This document shows, piece by piece, positions 1 to 11,638 of a stretch of 64,000 nt of DNA (the stretch's first letter is position 1; every line of letters starts with the position of its first letter). The position numbers and the translations under genes are program-made. Source of the DNA: Paragordius varius (taxonomy: Eukaryota > Nematomorpha); the NCBI GenBank assembly GCA_964247055.1, contig OZ176060.1, positions 372,001 to 436,000 on the forward strand, given 5' to 3'. Under the pieces are notes generated by a model. The model worked only from the letters and a program-made list of their open reading frames with translations, was not told the origin of the DNA and made no database searches.

Positions 1-1070
1 AACGTGCCACAATTAAAAAAGGGTAAATTTAAATTAAAAAAATTGATTATATTGAATTTATTTAACTATAAAATGTTCTCAATATATATAAAAAATGACC
101 TCATTGGGATTCATGGATATAAAATTTATGAAAGTTATTTCCGGGAAAAAAACAAATGAATGCCTTTTTGCTTTTCTGTTAGTTCAACATTTCATTTTAT
201 ATTTATTTTCATGTTTAAAAAGTATTTTTTATTTGTTGAAAAAAACTTTCGTATATTAAAAAACAAAATATCATGATTCATATAATCATGTACAATGCAT
301 AATAAATAAATTTGCATGTTTAAAAGTAATTTTTATTTATAAATAATAATATATCAAATTAATATTATATATTTATTATTTTATTAATTATTTTATAAAT
401 ATACTTGATTTATTCCTAAAATTAATATTTACATTTTTTAATTAATATTAACATATATTTATTATTTTATTAATTAAACTATAAATATACTAATTTATTC
501 CTAAAATTAATATTTACATTTTTTAATTAATATTAACATTAAATTTTTCCATTTTGTTATGTATTAAAAATGGTATGGTGCCTGCACGTCTCTTAATTTT
601 TCATTGTTTTGAAACGCTATTTTTTTGGAGCTAAGTTTCGTTTTTTCTAAATAAATCAAAAAGTAGTAGAGACTTTTGAAAATTTCAAAATGTTACATGA
701 ATTTTAAAATATAATTTGTAATATCCCTCCAAAAAAATATAATAAGCTATATAATTCAAAAAGTTATTACAAAAACAGGCATTTTTGATGGTTTTTGGAT
801 TTTTAAAACCTTTTAGCGGCTCGTGAAAAAGAAGGAAAATATTAAATATATCTTTATTTTCAGAAAAAAATTCTCTATAAGATGTCGTAATTTTCACTCT
901 GTAACAATCGTGTCACAGTGTAATTTTAAATACTCTAACAAAAACTTTGTTTTAAGAAATTAAATTTTGATTAAAATATTTCGTATTATTTACATTAAAT
1001 ATTATAAAGGAATGTTCTACCATTTTAAATGCATTTTCTATATCAAGATAATTTTTCACAGTTCGGAGGG
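1..1070. other. AT-rich stretch without recognisable gene
   Basis: Very AT-rich sequence with a direct repeat near 340-540 (the TTAATATTTACATTTTTTAATTAATATT-like unit occurs twice). A 70-codon open frame on the minus strand at 685-897 has no recognisable composition or motif. I see no gene here. Confidence 0.5.
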
Positions 1071-1074
1071 CCAC

Positions 1075-1530
1075 GTTTAGCCACCCCTGGACCAAATGAT
1101 AAATATTATAAAATTAGTATAGAATTTTTGTTTAAGATAATATGAAGTGTTAAATGACCTTTGAGATAAAAATGGTATATTTTTATAAATTTTATTATTT
1201 GCTCCGTAACTATAGATTTTTTAAGTTAGCCGCAAGTATTAATGCGGACGATCGATAAAATAAAAAATATTATCTTAAAACATCCCAAATTACAAAAATA
1301 CAACCTATAATTGTACAAATTGTCATTCAATAATTGTGTTTTTAATTAAAAATAATATCCTAATATTCTGCTGATAATGGTTCAAAGTTTATATATCTTG
1401 TTTTGATATTACTCATCAAAACTAAAACCGTTTTTATTGACTGGGAAAACGTTTCGATTGATTGGGAAAATGTTTTTATTGACTCGGAAAATGTTTCGAA
1501 TGACTGGAAAAACGTTTTTTGACTGGGAAT
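1075..1530 (+). repeat. Foldback-element arm (FB20 family) with 20-bp minisatellite
   Basis: This segment is collinear with 62290-62720: it shares the stretch around AAGTGTTAAATGACCTTTG, the TCGATAAAATAAAAAATATT block and GTCATTCAATAATTGTG. It ends in about five copies of a 20-bp unit of the form TTTTATTGACTGGGAAAACG (1425-1525). In the full-length relatives at 60.8-63.2 kb the arm is mirrored by an inverted copy. Here only one arm is present, so this is a truncated copy. The outer end contains GGGCCACG...CCACCCCTGG, resembling the hAT-like GC-rich ends elsewhere in the window. Confidence 0.7.
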
Positions 1531-1539
1531 GGCATATAT

Positions 1540-1790
1540 TCTTACGTTTTGTCCGTATTATTTCGATTTTTACTGTATAGTACTTAATTTATTGTTGGCC
1601 AAATATTAATACAGTAGCGTATGATATAATAAAAATTTTGTCCATAATTTATAAATAAATTTAATGTTGGAATTTATAGGATAAACCTTTATTTCACACC
1701 GTTTGTTTTTTTACTCACACGTTACTGTATTGCATATCGGCCAAAATAATGTGAAGTGGCCAACAATAAAGTGGGTACTGATATACTTTA
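1540..1790 (+). mobile_element. MITE-1 right end followed by MITE-2
   Basis: Positions 1540-1580 carry the right terminal repeat of MITE-1 (ACGTTTTGTCCGTAT, then TTTTTACTGTA). MITE-2 follows directly: an imperfect inverted repeat whose ends read CAGTACCCACTTTATTG with inner motif CAATACAGTAACGTGTGAG, here in inverse order near 1725-1783. TA at the ends and CAGT termini suggest Tc1/mariner-type non-autonomous elements (family knowledge). The same pair recurs downstream of most zinc-finger copies in this window. Confidence 0.65.
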
Positions 1791-2239
1791 AGTTGATATC
1801 GATATAACAAATAGTCTCTACGGTTTAATCTGCGAGCCACGCTTTTTCAATGTAATTTTCAGTTTTAACTTAACAGAAGTTTACGTTTCACTCTTTTAAA
1901 TAAATTAAAACTAAAAGTTTAAAGTATATTTGGCGATTAAAAATGACATAAATCTAGGAATAATCATATAAGAATATATTTTCGCAAGGACAAGTCAATA
2001 AATAATATTTGTGAAATAAATCATTTTAGTTTTCGCTTTTGTTGGGCTAAATGTAAATAAACTTAAGATTGGTATTTTGAATTTTATTAAGCCATATTAT
2101 TTATTCAAATTTAAATCGATAACTTTTACAAACTTAATCCTGGCTTAATTATCGGTAGTAAGAATTTTTCAACACACAATCAATGTCATAAGCAAATAAA
2201 ACATAAATGTGCAATTTTAAAAAACATTTTTTTGTAAAA

Positions 2240-2655
2240 TCCAGCTTTTCCGCACATAATTCCTCTGTTCAACAGTTAATTATCCTGCAAAATTCGTTCG
2301 ATAATGTTTTCTTACAAAAGTTATCTAGCAGGAAAAATCAAAAACGTACATGAAAAAATTTATAATTAATGTCCGATATGTAAAAAAGGATTTATTAAAG
2401 AGGAAATTTTGCAACACACATCGTTTTATTCATGAACAGTTTATACATAATTGTCCAATTAATAAAATGATTTTCTCCCAAAACCCTATTTTGCTCCACA
2501 TATTAAGGCTGTTTATAATAATTATATGCATGATTGTCCGATTTGTTAAATATAATTACAGAGTAAGTATTGCAACAAACATTTAATTTGTTCACAAAAA
2601 AATTAAATATGAATGTCATATTTATCAAAGCGAATTTAATCATAAGGTGTCTAGT
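2240..2655 (+). pseudogene. C2H2 zinc-finger gene relic (copy K)
   Basis: Three to five decayed finger units can be read with frameshifts: a piece resembling VHEQLNYPCKIC near 2265, CPICKKGF near 2374, HDCPIC near 2530 and YECHIY near 2610, with H-x3/4-H remnants between. No frame stays open across more than about 78 codons. The upstream 1800-2230 sequence matches the downstream flank of other zinc-finger copies (a GGTTTAATC...CACGC block), so this relic abuts another copy's flank. No start or N-terminal domain is preserved. Confidence 0.6.
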
Positions 2656-2789
2656 GTTATATATATTTTTTATAAATGATATTCATTTATTTACACATTT
2701 ATATGTAGTTGGCTATTTTTATCTGCCATTCTGTAAATTTATAATTACTATCATAAAAGTATATGAGAAAAAAAAATTGGTTCAAGAGC

Positions 2790-3600
2790 TAATATTAGGG
2801 TTTATCGATAATTTTTGGCCCCGATTTAACATTAAATACGAAATTTTCCAAATTAAAAGTTTTAGATATCAAGCCATGTATTTTATATCATTTGGAAGAG
2901 CACAAAAAACCGTATCTTTCAAATAGTACAGACAAACTAATTTGAAAATCATATAAATTATTTTAATATAATTATTAGGGTTATATTAGTATTTAATTTT
3001 AAAAAAAAAGTTTGAAAAAGCTTTTGGTTTGTCTTTTTAATAAAAATTATTATTATCATAAATATTTTACCTAGTGGATACTAAAATGCATAGTTATAAC
3101 TGTAAATTTATTTCATAATGGCTATAAAAGATCAAAAATACCTTAAACTTTGTTTCTATCCTTAAAATTTCGAAATTATCAGCATTATAAAGAAAATAAA
3201 TTAATATTGATGTGATGGTAGTTTTTAAAAAACAAAAAACTTAAAAATGGCTGTTTTGAGTGACATAAAAGCAATAAATGTTTTAATCAAAAAAACTTTA
3301 TTGTGTTATCTTTTTTGGACATTCATCTCCATCTAGACAAAGTTTGTGCCATTTTCATCCATTAGTTTTAAAAATATAATAATTAAAAAAAATGCTCTCG
3401 CTTCGCGCGTTTGTCACTCTTTGTGTCCAATATTAACTGTCGATGTAATACATATTAAGATTTTATAGAGTTTTTAATACTCTTTCGAATGATATATTAC
3501 AAATGGGCATTACTTTTATATTTTTAAAGAAAAATATTTTTTATTAAAATTTTGATAAAGAGGGCGCATAATCAAAAAAATCAAATTATACAAAATTCTT
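2790..3600 (+). repeat. Dispersed repeat RepA, copy 1
   Basis: About 800 bp shared with 8570-9400 and 19115-19640. It includes a conserved start (TTTATCGATAATTTTTGGCCCCGATTTAACATTAAA) that reads openly on the plus strand for about 45 codons in two copies, and a locally GC-rich core at 3400-3425 (CTCGCTTCGCGCGTTTGTC). In copies 1 and 3 the repeat runs straight into the first coding exon of the gene at 3640, so it may be a duplicated promoter/5' region rather than a transposon. No termini or target duplications are visible. Confidence 0.6.
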
Positions 3601-3639
3601 CCAGCGAGTTATAATTTTTATTTCAGATTTATTGTTAAA

Positions 3640-5479
3640 ATGATATTAAATATCAAAAAATGCAAAAAACTCGAGTGGCAAAAAAATTTGTTGTCTAGTG
3701 TAATTGATGACAAGAAAGCTACTGCAAAACTACCAAATATTTTTATGATTATCTATGAAAAACAAAAAATTCACATCTGTGATTTAGAAGGCAATATAAA
3801 AAAGGCACTCGATATAGATTTTTATTTTGACAAATTCATAGTTGAAGGAACCTTTTTGTGTATTATCATTTTTTATTTTAGATTGCTCCGACGATAATTA
3901 AACCCGTTATCATTGATTGCATTAAAGGTCAAATAAACGAAACATTAGATGGAAAGTTGTTAGATGGAATGTATTATATGGGCCAACATCGTTTAGCTTT
4001 AAGTAAAACTGAAACAATTACTTATGCTAATCAAATATATAATGTATTTTTAAAATAATAAATTAGGTCAAAAACACTAACAAAGCTGTTATTTGTCGTT
4101 GGGCCTGATTTTTTAATAAACTATGGTAAACAAGGTGATAAAATATATTTTAACAATTCCAAACATAAATGCTTGATTAATAGGAGTGAAAAACTTATAA
4201 GTGGTTTTAGTCATTTATTTTGTTCGATGACACAGAACAAATTTGACGACTACCCTCTAATATATTCAAGTTCAGATAAACCAATATTTAGACGGCCAAT
4301 AATTCGACCACCTTATACTAAAAAATGTGTATTTAAAATAAATAACGATGATATCTTCTGCCAAGAAACGAACTTTCCCAACCTTCAAACGCAGTTTTCG
4401 AAATATAATGAATATCATCTTTTGAAATATGAGGGAAATATTTTTGAGATTTATAATCTGCTAAATAAAAGGTTAACCTCTTATTTATATAGCTTTTATT
4501 TTTTAACCTCAAAAAATCTTGATGTTTATATGTAAAATTTGAAAATCTAGTAACATAATATGTTAAATAGGATTATTTCTAAGTGATTAATCGATTTTAC
4601 CGATTAGTTTTTTAGCTTTTATAACAGATGTATTTAACATGCGGCCCACCAAAAATTACACGAATATTATAATTTTTAAAAATTATCTGTTTTACAAAGA
4701 AATGGCCAACAAAAGTGAATATAAATAAGTCTTCGAAATAAAAGAAATTTACAAGTAAATGGTTAAAATATAATTATTAACAGCCTTATGTTTACTCTCC
4801 CTTTATATTATGGTAAAAAATGAATACTCCAATTATAACTTTAAATTATACAGGTAAAAGTTATAAAAGCTTATATTTCATATGTTTTTATTTGAATTAA
4901 AACCAACTTGTGAGTTAACCACACCAATTTGTATTTAATGAATAACCCAATCATTGCATTTTTGTAAACAAATAAAATTCCCAATTTAGTTTCACTTAAT
5001 TATCCAATATATTTGGTACAATAGAATAATTTAAAATATACATGCGCATATTCTATATTTTGTACAATTTTTCAACTAAACTCCGTGTTTTTTTGGAATT
5101 AGTTGTATAAATAATTTAATATTTTCAATTTTCATTTTAAATTAACATATCTTATAAAAGTTTTATATTTTTATGATATAGCACCCAAACATATGAGCTT
5201 AAAAACGGCACTTTCAATGATATGTTCCTTCCGTACTCCCAAAACATAGCAATTCTTTCATTTGTAAAAACAACCAAATGTTTAGAACCAGATCAATTTT
5301 GTATTTTGGTTTTCGATTTGACACAAGAAGGCCACCTTGTTCCAGATGAAATAATTTTCCCTCTAATTAAACCAAATGGGAGATATATGATGTATCCTAA
5401 ATTCATTTTTATGGAAAAAACTAAAGAACCTATTAAAATCGTGCATAGTGATTCGAACTCTTTGCCGAAATTGCAATGA
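3640..5479 (+). CDS. Four-exon gene, unknown function (about 348 aa)
   Basis: Four open segments join into one frame using GT-AG introns: exon 1 3640-3840, intron of 41 nt, exon 2 3882-4043, intron of 42 nt, exon 3 4086-4471, intron of about 710 nt (donor AG|GTTAAC, acceptor GATATAG), exon 4 5182-5479 ending in TGA. The ATG at 3640 lies 13 nt after a good acceptor (TTTTATTTCAG at 3626), so a 5' non-coding exon or a trans-spliced leader is possible. The product is hydrophilic with alternating short hydrophobic strands (IHICDLEGN, VIIDCIKGQ, ILVFDLTQEG), which could suit a beta-propeller or similar beta-rich fold, but I recognise no family. GC content is higher than in the surroundings and the frame is preserved across 4 exons, supporting a real host gene. 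The two short introns could instead be frameshifts in a pseudogene; transcript data would decide. The 5' end is duplicated at 19640-19765. Confidence 0.55.
4472..5181 (+). other. Intron 3 of the gene at 3640
   Basis: AT-rich, no coding signal. It contains a short GC-rich remnant (CATGCGGCCCACC near 4639) of the hAT-like terminal type seen elsewhere in the window. Confidence 0.4.
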
Positions 5480-5814
5480 ACACTTTTAAAATGATTATTA
5501 TTAATTGAGCTTTATTGAAATATATAAATGATCTTTTTTTATTTTATATTAACATTTCGATTTATATTGGCGTATCTAAATAAGCCAGACTTTATTTAAG
5601 TTGATTGTAGATAAGATTCAGGACTCCAGAGTCGGAGATTTCTGGCCAGGGTTGAGCCCATCAATCAATGACCACAAAAAAATGACCTAGGTCAATTTTT
5701 TTAATTTTACAATTTTTAAGAAAACAAACCTTATATTATTTATATATGTAGTATTTTGTTCTAAATATTATATGATACACATTTTTTCTTTACTTCCTAA
5801 ATCATAATGAAAAC

Positions 5815-5965
5815 ATCCTTGTGAAAATTTTCGATCAAAAAAATGAAATTACATGCAAGAAATGCAATTACAGTATATTTACATAAAGATCAAATGAAGA
5901 AACATCTAAAAGACGTTCATGAAATAAAATATATGACACAAGGTGATGGTCGAAATCAAGCTAAG
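5815..5965 (+). pseudogene. Single C2H2 finger remnant
   Basis: A CKKC pair near 5853 is followed, after a one-base frame change near 5880, by QMKKHLKDVHEIKYM, giving a CX2C-X13-H-X4-H pattern and the same post-histidine linker style as the zinc-finger family. It is isolated, and the flanks at 5480-5800 and 5990-6360 show no gene. It could be an exon of a different zinc-finger gene or a decayed family fragment. Confidence 0.35.
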
Positions 5966-6374
5966 TATTTATTTTTTTAGGTTAAGTCTTAATAATTTCT
6001 GTTTTTAAAAAGAAATTAGCCAGAAATATTTAGCAAAATTTATTTTTACACCCTTAACTCTTTATTGAAAATAAACATTTTCTGAAATTCATTCATAGTT
6101 TAAAATTAAATTAGGTTATTCTAAACAGAAAACAGATTTCCAATAAATTACTAGATTCATGTTACGAAGATAAAAAAATAGAAGTTGATGAAATATGTAA
6201 AAATAATATTTCATTAATCTTCTTTTCCAGGAAAGATCGTTAATTGTAGAAAACTAAAATGTATTGGTGAAGTATACTTTAAAAAATATATACTTTATGT
6301 AAAAACCTTTCTTATGTAATTTAATCAAGTATTGACGTATGTAGTTATTTATTATTGGCAATAACATATGGTAT

Positions 6375-6905
6375 GACCTAGGTCGGACCTAGTCTGACCC
6401 CTTTTTTTAAAAAGGGGGTCAAAATCACAACCCTAGGTACAACCAATATAAATGCATACAAACAGACATATATCTTCAAAACCAAAAACCAGATTCGGGT
6501 TAAGCCTACAATACCTGTCAACATGGCAAATAAATAAAAAACAATATAATATGTTGGAAAATATGGAACAAAAACAATAAAAACAAAGCGAACAGTCACC
6601 CATATTGATAAACGAACGCTACCAATCTCAAAATACATCCAGATCCTTAGACCCGGCTACTACGGTCACATCCATAGATTAGATAACGATAATTGGATAA
6701 AAATATAACAAATTTTTAGCTAAACAAACAAAACAGGGGTGTCCAGCAATAACATGGGACAATATCATTACAGACCTGCAGTCCAAAAACATAAAACCGG
6801 TGATTGTTGATACAAAATTTCATCAATGCAAAGATCAAACACATAAATCTCGCACGACGGGACGCCAAGTTCTTTGACAACAGCTATCTATCTGTCGTAA
6901 CATTA
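6375..6905 (+). pseudogene. Non-LTR retrotransposon C-terminal relic
   Basis: With stops and frame changes, the plus strand reads the tail of an RTE/CFDP2-type reverse transcriptase protein: a YYGHIHRLDNDNWI segment near 6655, then a stretch like GCPAITWDNIITDLQ near 6740 and a terminal region ending near TTGRQVL at about 6870. The pattern G-H-hydrophobic-R-x-x-x, then W-x-D-x-I, is the usual end of these ORFs; the intact LINE at 45.2 kb has the equivalent FFGHIMRSS...RWMDNIV. It is divergent from that element, so a different family. Confidence 0.5.
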
Positions 6906-6954
6906 CCTTGAAACAAATCCATTTTTATATTATCATTATAAAAAAAGAGTGGTC

Positions 6955-7560
6955 GCCCCTTTCATTTTTTGCCATCAACATTGATGTTTTCAATTGTTTA
7001 ATAAGGGTATATTGCATCTTTTCTCTGAGTTATTAGTTTGGATGATATAATCAATTTCATCATTTTTTTAAATGAAAGTTCGTATTTCTGGTGTAGGGAA
7101 GTAGCTTATGAATTCGGCACTTACTAGTGATGAGTTCTATTTAGTTAGTTTTGGATAATGCCCAAGTTTCAGAACCTAAGGTTAGAGCTGGTCTCTTTCT
7201 CCTATTTCTGTTTCCTTTCACAATATGATGCCATTAAATTTTTTATCTATTGAGATAATATAAGGGATTTGAGATTTTTTTGCTTCAATCTCTGGAACAT
7301 TGGCTGCATTTTTTTTTTATTTTTTTGCACATCCAGGCAATTTATTGAAAAACTCTTTGTAATCCGCCCTTGTTTGTCGTTGAAATTCATTGTTGTATAT
7401 TTTAACTATATACATATCCCCCCTTGATTTAGCTTTTCTCCGCTTTTCTGCTATCTCTAAACTCTTTTCTGACATCAATTTATTTCTTTACCTTTTAATT
7501 TTCCTTTGCCAATTAATTAATAATTTTTATCGTTCCCCATACCTGTCCGGAACTTCATTC
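6955..7560 (-). pseudogene. RTE-type LINE relic, endonuclease-RT linker region
   Basis: On the minus strand a segment near 7430-7480 reads like EKSLEIAEKRRKAKSRG, closely resembling the SLEIAEKRRESKIK segment of the intact 944-aa LINE protein at 45.2 kb. It is followed by a piece like NEFQRQTRADYKEFFNKL. Several stops interrupt it. This is the linker between the endonuclease and reverse transcriptase domains, in opposite orientation to the relic at 6.4-6.9 kb. Confidence 0.55.
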
Positions 7561-7667
7561 ATTGTCTAAATTATATCTACCTTTGTTCTGATCTAAACAG
7601 AGCACATACCTTTTGATAAAAAATTGGTTTAAAAAGAGACTTGTATGGAGTCACCAAGAAAGGATTA

Positions 7668-7715
7668 CGTCAGTGATACTCAAACTGCTGGCCGCATGCG
7701 GCCCTAAGAGTACTT
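7668..7715. repeat. hAT-like terminal fragment
   Basis: CAGTGATACTCAAACTGCTG followed by GGCCGCATGCGGCCC resembles the terminal pattern CAGxGxTxCAAACT...GCGGCCCGC known from many animal hAT elements. No partner terminus or transposase is visible nearby. The stretch 7720-8430 has no gene I can support. Confidence 0.4.
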
Positions 7716-8569
7716 TAAAATTGCGCTATCACCATATTGAGACTTAATTATTTTTGTTATTGATGATTTTTAAAATACACATATTTTCGCTTATTTTAAT
7801 AATTTATTTTCTTTGGATTTTTTGGTAATTTTTATTTTTTACCGAATTTAAAATGTAGAAAAATTTTCCTACATTAGAATGATTTCAAAATTTCACACGT
7901 TGTTTCTGTTTCTGTATTTTCTTTTCTATTTTAAAATTTTTATTGCATTCCTTTTCCTTTTTTGTATTTGAGCAAGCCTTTCACCCACATATACATATTC
8001 TTTTCATTGCTATCCTGCATCATTTAGCTCACCATAAAATATTTTCCAATCAGTATCTCATTTAGACCTGTTTTTTATAGCATAAATTTAAATGATATTC
8101 CCATAATATTTAAAAATAAATTTAAAGGATGACATCTAATGCTAAAAAACATAAATTAGCCGATTAAAATCGCTCCAAAAAGAATGAAAGAAAAATTCTT
8201 TCTCGTTTTAAATATATGTAAGGACATTATAAAAAAATTCAATATTGAAAGACATTTTATCCAACCAGAAAATCATGAGGAAAGAAACGAAAAATATAAA
8301 AATAAGGAATTATACTAGATATGGAATTTACCGCGGATATTAAAATAGACAATCATTTATCAATTTTATCCAATGATTAAATTCAGATTTCAAGAATAAA
8401 GAAATATCAAAAATTGCTTAAAACTCGCTGAAAATCCATGGCTTACACTAAACAACAAATTTTAACTTTTTTAACTGCCATTCTTGAAATTTTTAAATTT
8501 ATTTCATTAAAGTATATAATTAGTATATCTATAAAGAAAATTGGTCTAGCATGCAAAAATTTTTTTATA

Positions 8570-9400
8570 TTAGAGTTTATCGATAATTTTTGGCCCCGAT
8601 TTAACATTAAACTCGAAATTTCGAAAATTAAAAGTTTTAGATATGAAGCCATGTATTTTATATCATTCGAAAGAGCGCAAACTGCATCTTTTAAATGGTA
8701 GTAAGTCATTTAAATCAATCGCATGTAAAAGTTATTTGAATTTAAATGGTCAAAATTTTCAATCCTTAAATAAGTCAAGTATTTTCACAGACAAACTAAT
8801 TTGAAAATCATATAAATTATTTTAATATAATTATTAGGGTTATATTAGTATTTAATTAAGAAAAAATGTTTGAAAAAGCTTTTGGTTTGCTTATTTAATA
8901 AAAATTATTATTAACATAAATATTTTACCTAGTGCATACTAAAATGCAAAATTATAACTGTAAATTTATTACATAATGGCTATAAAAGATCAAAAATACC
9001 TTAAACTTTGTTTTTATCTTTAAAATTTCGAAATTATCAGCCTCGTAAAGAAAATAAATTAATATTGATGAGATGGTAATTTTTAAAAAACAAAAAATTA
9101 GAAATGGCTGTTTTGAGTGACATAAAAGCAATAAAAAATGTTTTAATCAATAAAACTTTCTTGTGTTATCTTTTTTGGACATTCATCACCATCTAAACAA
9201 AGTTTGAGCTATTTTCATCCATTAGTTTTAAAAATATAATAATTAAAAAAATGTTCTCGCTTCGCGCGTTTGTCGCTCTTTGTGTCCAATATTAACTGTC
9301 GATGTAATACATATTAGTATGCATTTTATAGAGTTTTTATTACTCTTTCGAATGATATATTACAAATGGGCATTACTTATATATTTTGAAAGAAAAATAT
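8570..9400 (+). repeat. Dispersed repeat RepA, copy 2
   Basis: Collinear with 2790-3530, including the GC-rich core at 9258-9280 and the TTGGCCCCGATTTAACATT start. It stops before the duplicated exon that follows copies 1 and 3. The overlapping open frames at 8438-8709 on both strands are translations of this repeat and are not supported as genes. Confidence 0.6.
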
Positions 9401-9479
9401 ATAAAAAATTATAATCCATACAATATTATCCCATATAAAATTTAATTTATACGGACAAAACCAAAAAAAATATTTTTTT

Positions 9480-10530
9480 CAAAAGACCGCTAAACATGAT
9501 TATTTCAATTATTAATGTTTTAAATCGTGAAATATGATATATAGATGTTATTTGGTAATTAATCAATCATATATCAATTGAAAATATGCAGGATAGAATT
9601 CAAAAATAGGATATTTTTTACATGTTGTCTTTAAATGTTCGTTTTGTCAGTAAATTTTAATATTTAAAAAACGGTTAACACATATATTGGACCTATCAAA
9701 CTCGTATATAAAATATTTTTATTTTCTTAAAATTTTAAATCTCTTTATGATTAATATTGTTATCCAATTTTAAGATTCATTATAATCGTGTAATTAATAT
9801 TATATATAATATAATAATAATTGTAATTATACGGACAAAAATAAAATTATTAAAATTGCAAAGTATTAAAAGAGATGTATATTGGACACCAATAATTAAT
9901 TTTACAATTGTTTTTAAATAGTTTAAAAAAACCCGCATAATAGAAGTATTTTGAAAAAATTTATTTATCTTTAATTTTAACGTTTTTTCCCTATAATTTA
10001 CTGTAAATAAATGGCTTATTAATGCTATACGATACTTTTTTTAATAATTGACAAGTAAATTCATATGCTATTTATTGTTGAGCGCAAAATATATTTTAAA
10101 TAAAAATAGAGATTATTTAAATTTTAATATGGTATTCAATTGTTTTATATAATTCAACTCTAGCTTTTGCTATTTTTACACTTGTTTTTTCCCTCAATTG
10201 AATTTTTGCTTATAAAATCAACAAAATAATTTTTTAATTTTAAATCAATTCATTTTTTACAACGAATTGTGATGCCTTTTGCGTTTATACTAATAATAAT
10301 TATATATTTAATAAATAAATAAGACAAGACTTATCATGGAATATTTTTTGGCTATTTTTTGGTAAAAATTTATCAGCAAAATCTATTGTTAGTATCTTTT
10401 ATGCCATTGGAAATTTTTTAATTTGCTTTATATTTTCTAATTTATAGGTTATGTTCTCCTAATAAATTATTTATCAAGGGGTTTATGTTGGATTTAATAA
10501 CGTTTTGGTCTTTGCTGTTAGCCCTTGTTT
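9480..10530 (+). repeat. Dispersed repeat RepC, copy 1
   Basis: About 1 kb collinear with 53000-54060, for example TTTGGTAATTAATCAAT and ATATGCAGGATAGA near 9553-9594, and GACAAGACTTATCATG near 10323. Both copies end in the same zinc-finger ghost (see 10450). No coding capacity is seen. Confidence 0.6.
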
Positions 10531-10640
10531 TTATAGTTGAGTATTTCTATTTTTTATCTTCCCATAAGTTAAAAAGGTTATGAATCATCAGAAATAAAAT
10601 CATCAATTTAATTAAATTATTAATTATAAAACGATAAAGT
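10450..10640 (-). pseudogene. Zinc-finger N-terminal ghost within repeat RepD
   Basis: The string TGTTCTCCTAATAAATT followed by ATCAAGGGG, then CTTCCCATAAGTTAAAAAGG, mirrors the minus-strand coding sequence of the PLDLS zinc-finger copies (GEQT...IDLV and LREHK regions). Only the N-terminal part is recognisable, and it is heavily mutated. The surrounding 10440-11340 block recurs at 43700-44590 and, in part, at 28310-28800 and (inverted) 29285-29700. Confidence 0.4.
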
Positions 10641-11104
10641 ATCTATTTTTGGTCAAATTTTAATCAAGCAAGAAACAAATTAACAGAAAACCATTTAGCA
10701 TTTTTTTAATTATTAGCAGTGCCGTTTATTTATTGCATTAATTAAATGGCATATTTTCATAGTATTTATGTTACTTCAAGGCTCTTGGTATACACTTAAC
10801 TTACTAATATTTCCATAAATATTCATTCTTTATAAGAAGTAATAGGCATTTTTTCACTTTTATGAAGGTAATATATATTTATAATTATCAATTATATAAA
10901 ATTAATACCCTCTCCTACAATGGTATTGAAATCACCTAGATAAATTTTTGCTTATAAATAAATATAACTTTAAAATCAAACAAAAATTACAGTTAATTAT
11001 CCACAACTCAGCTAGGTAGGATATTAGCAAGCTATGCCCCTTCGTAAGTTATGAGCACTCAATAAAAACTTATTCTCACTTTTTGTTTCCCGAAATAATA
11101 TATA

Positions 11105-11475
11105 AAAAGGTGCATATACAAAAAACCCGAAATTACACAGACAAAACGTTAAATATAAAGATTTTTTCCAAAAGAATACCATACTTTTTCAAACCTTCAT
11201 TTTTCTCATATAAAAAATGTAATTACAATTATAAAATATATAATTTATTGTGTCGCCAATATAGATATCAATTCTATAATATGCAATATAAAACAATGAA
11301 TTATATTTAAAATTATGGTTTTTAGTAAAGTGTTAATAAATATCGGTTAAATACTTTTTAAATATGGAAAAGTGGTGTGTTAGATTAGATATAAAAAAAC
11401 TATTTTAAAAATGCATTTTCTATATCAACCTAATCTTTTAAAGTATCATTTTTTACTGTAATTTATTTATTATCT
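11105..11475 (+). mobile_element. MITE-1 copy, mutated
   Basis: A left end reading AAAACCCGAAATTACACAGA then CAAAACG starts near 11115, and a TTTTTACTGTA right-end-like motif lies near 11449. The equivalent block at 44346-44586 has both ends clear. The open frame at 11083-11310 is a translation of this element. Confidence 0.45.
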
Positions 11476-11638
11476 ACAAAAGAAAACTCCAGAACAGACC
11501 GGTCAAATAGCATTTTAAATATTTTATTAACGATGCATTTTGCAATAAACGTCTTCATAAAATAATATGAATCTCAATATCTTTTATTTGCGAAATGGAT
11601 ATTTAAACAAAATTATATTTAATGATACATTTAATATA

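Noticed and set aside
6378-6638. 86-codon minus-strand open frame with hydrophobic composition
   Set aside because: It lies opposite the LINE C-terminal relic and its hydrophobicity follows from the AT-rich complement; no start context or relatives seen.
8438-8709. Overlapping open frames on both strands, and the related one at 2570-2926
   Set aside because: They translate the RepA repeat; the frame is kept only for about 45 codons and breaks by indel between copies, on either strand.
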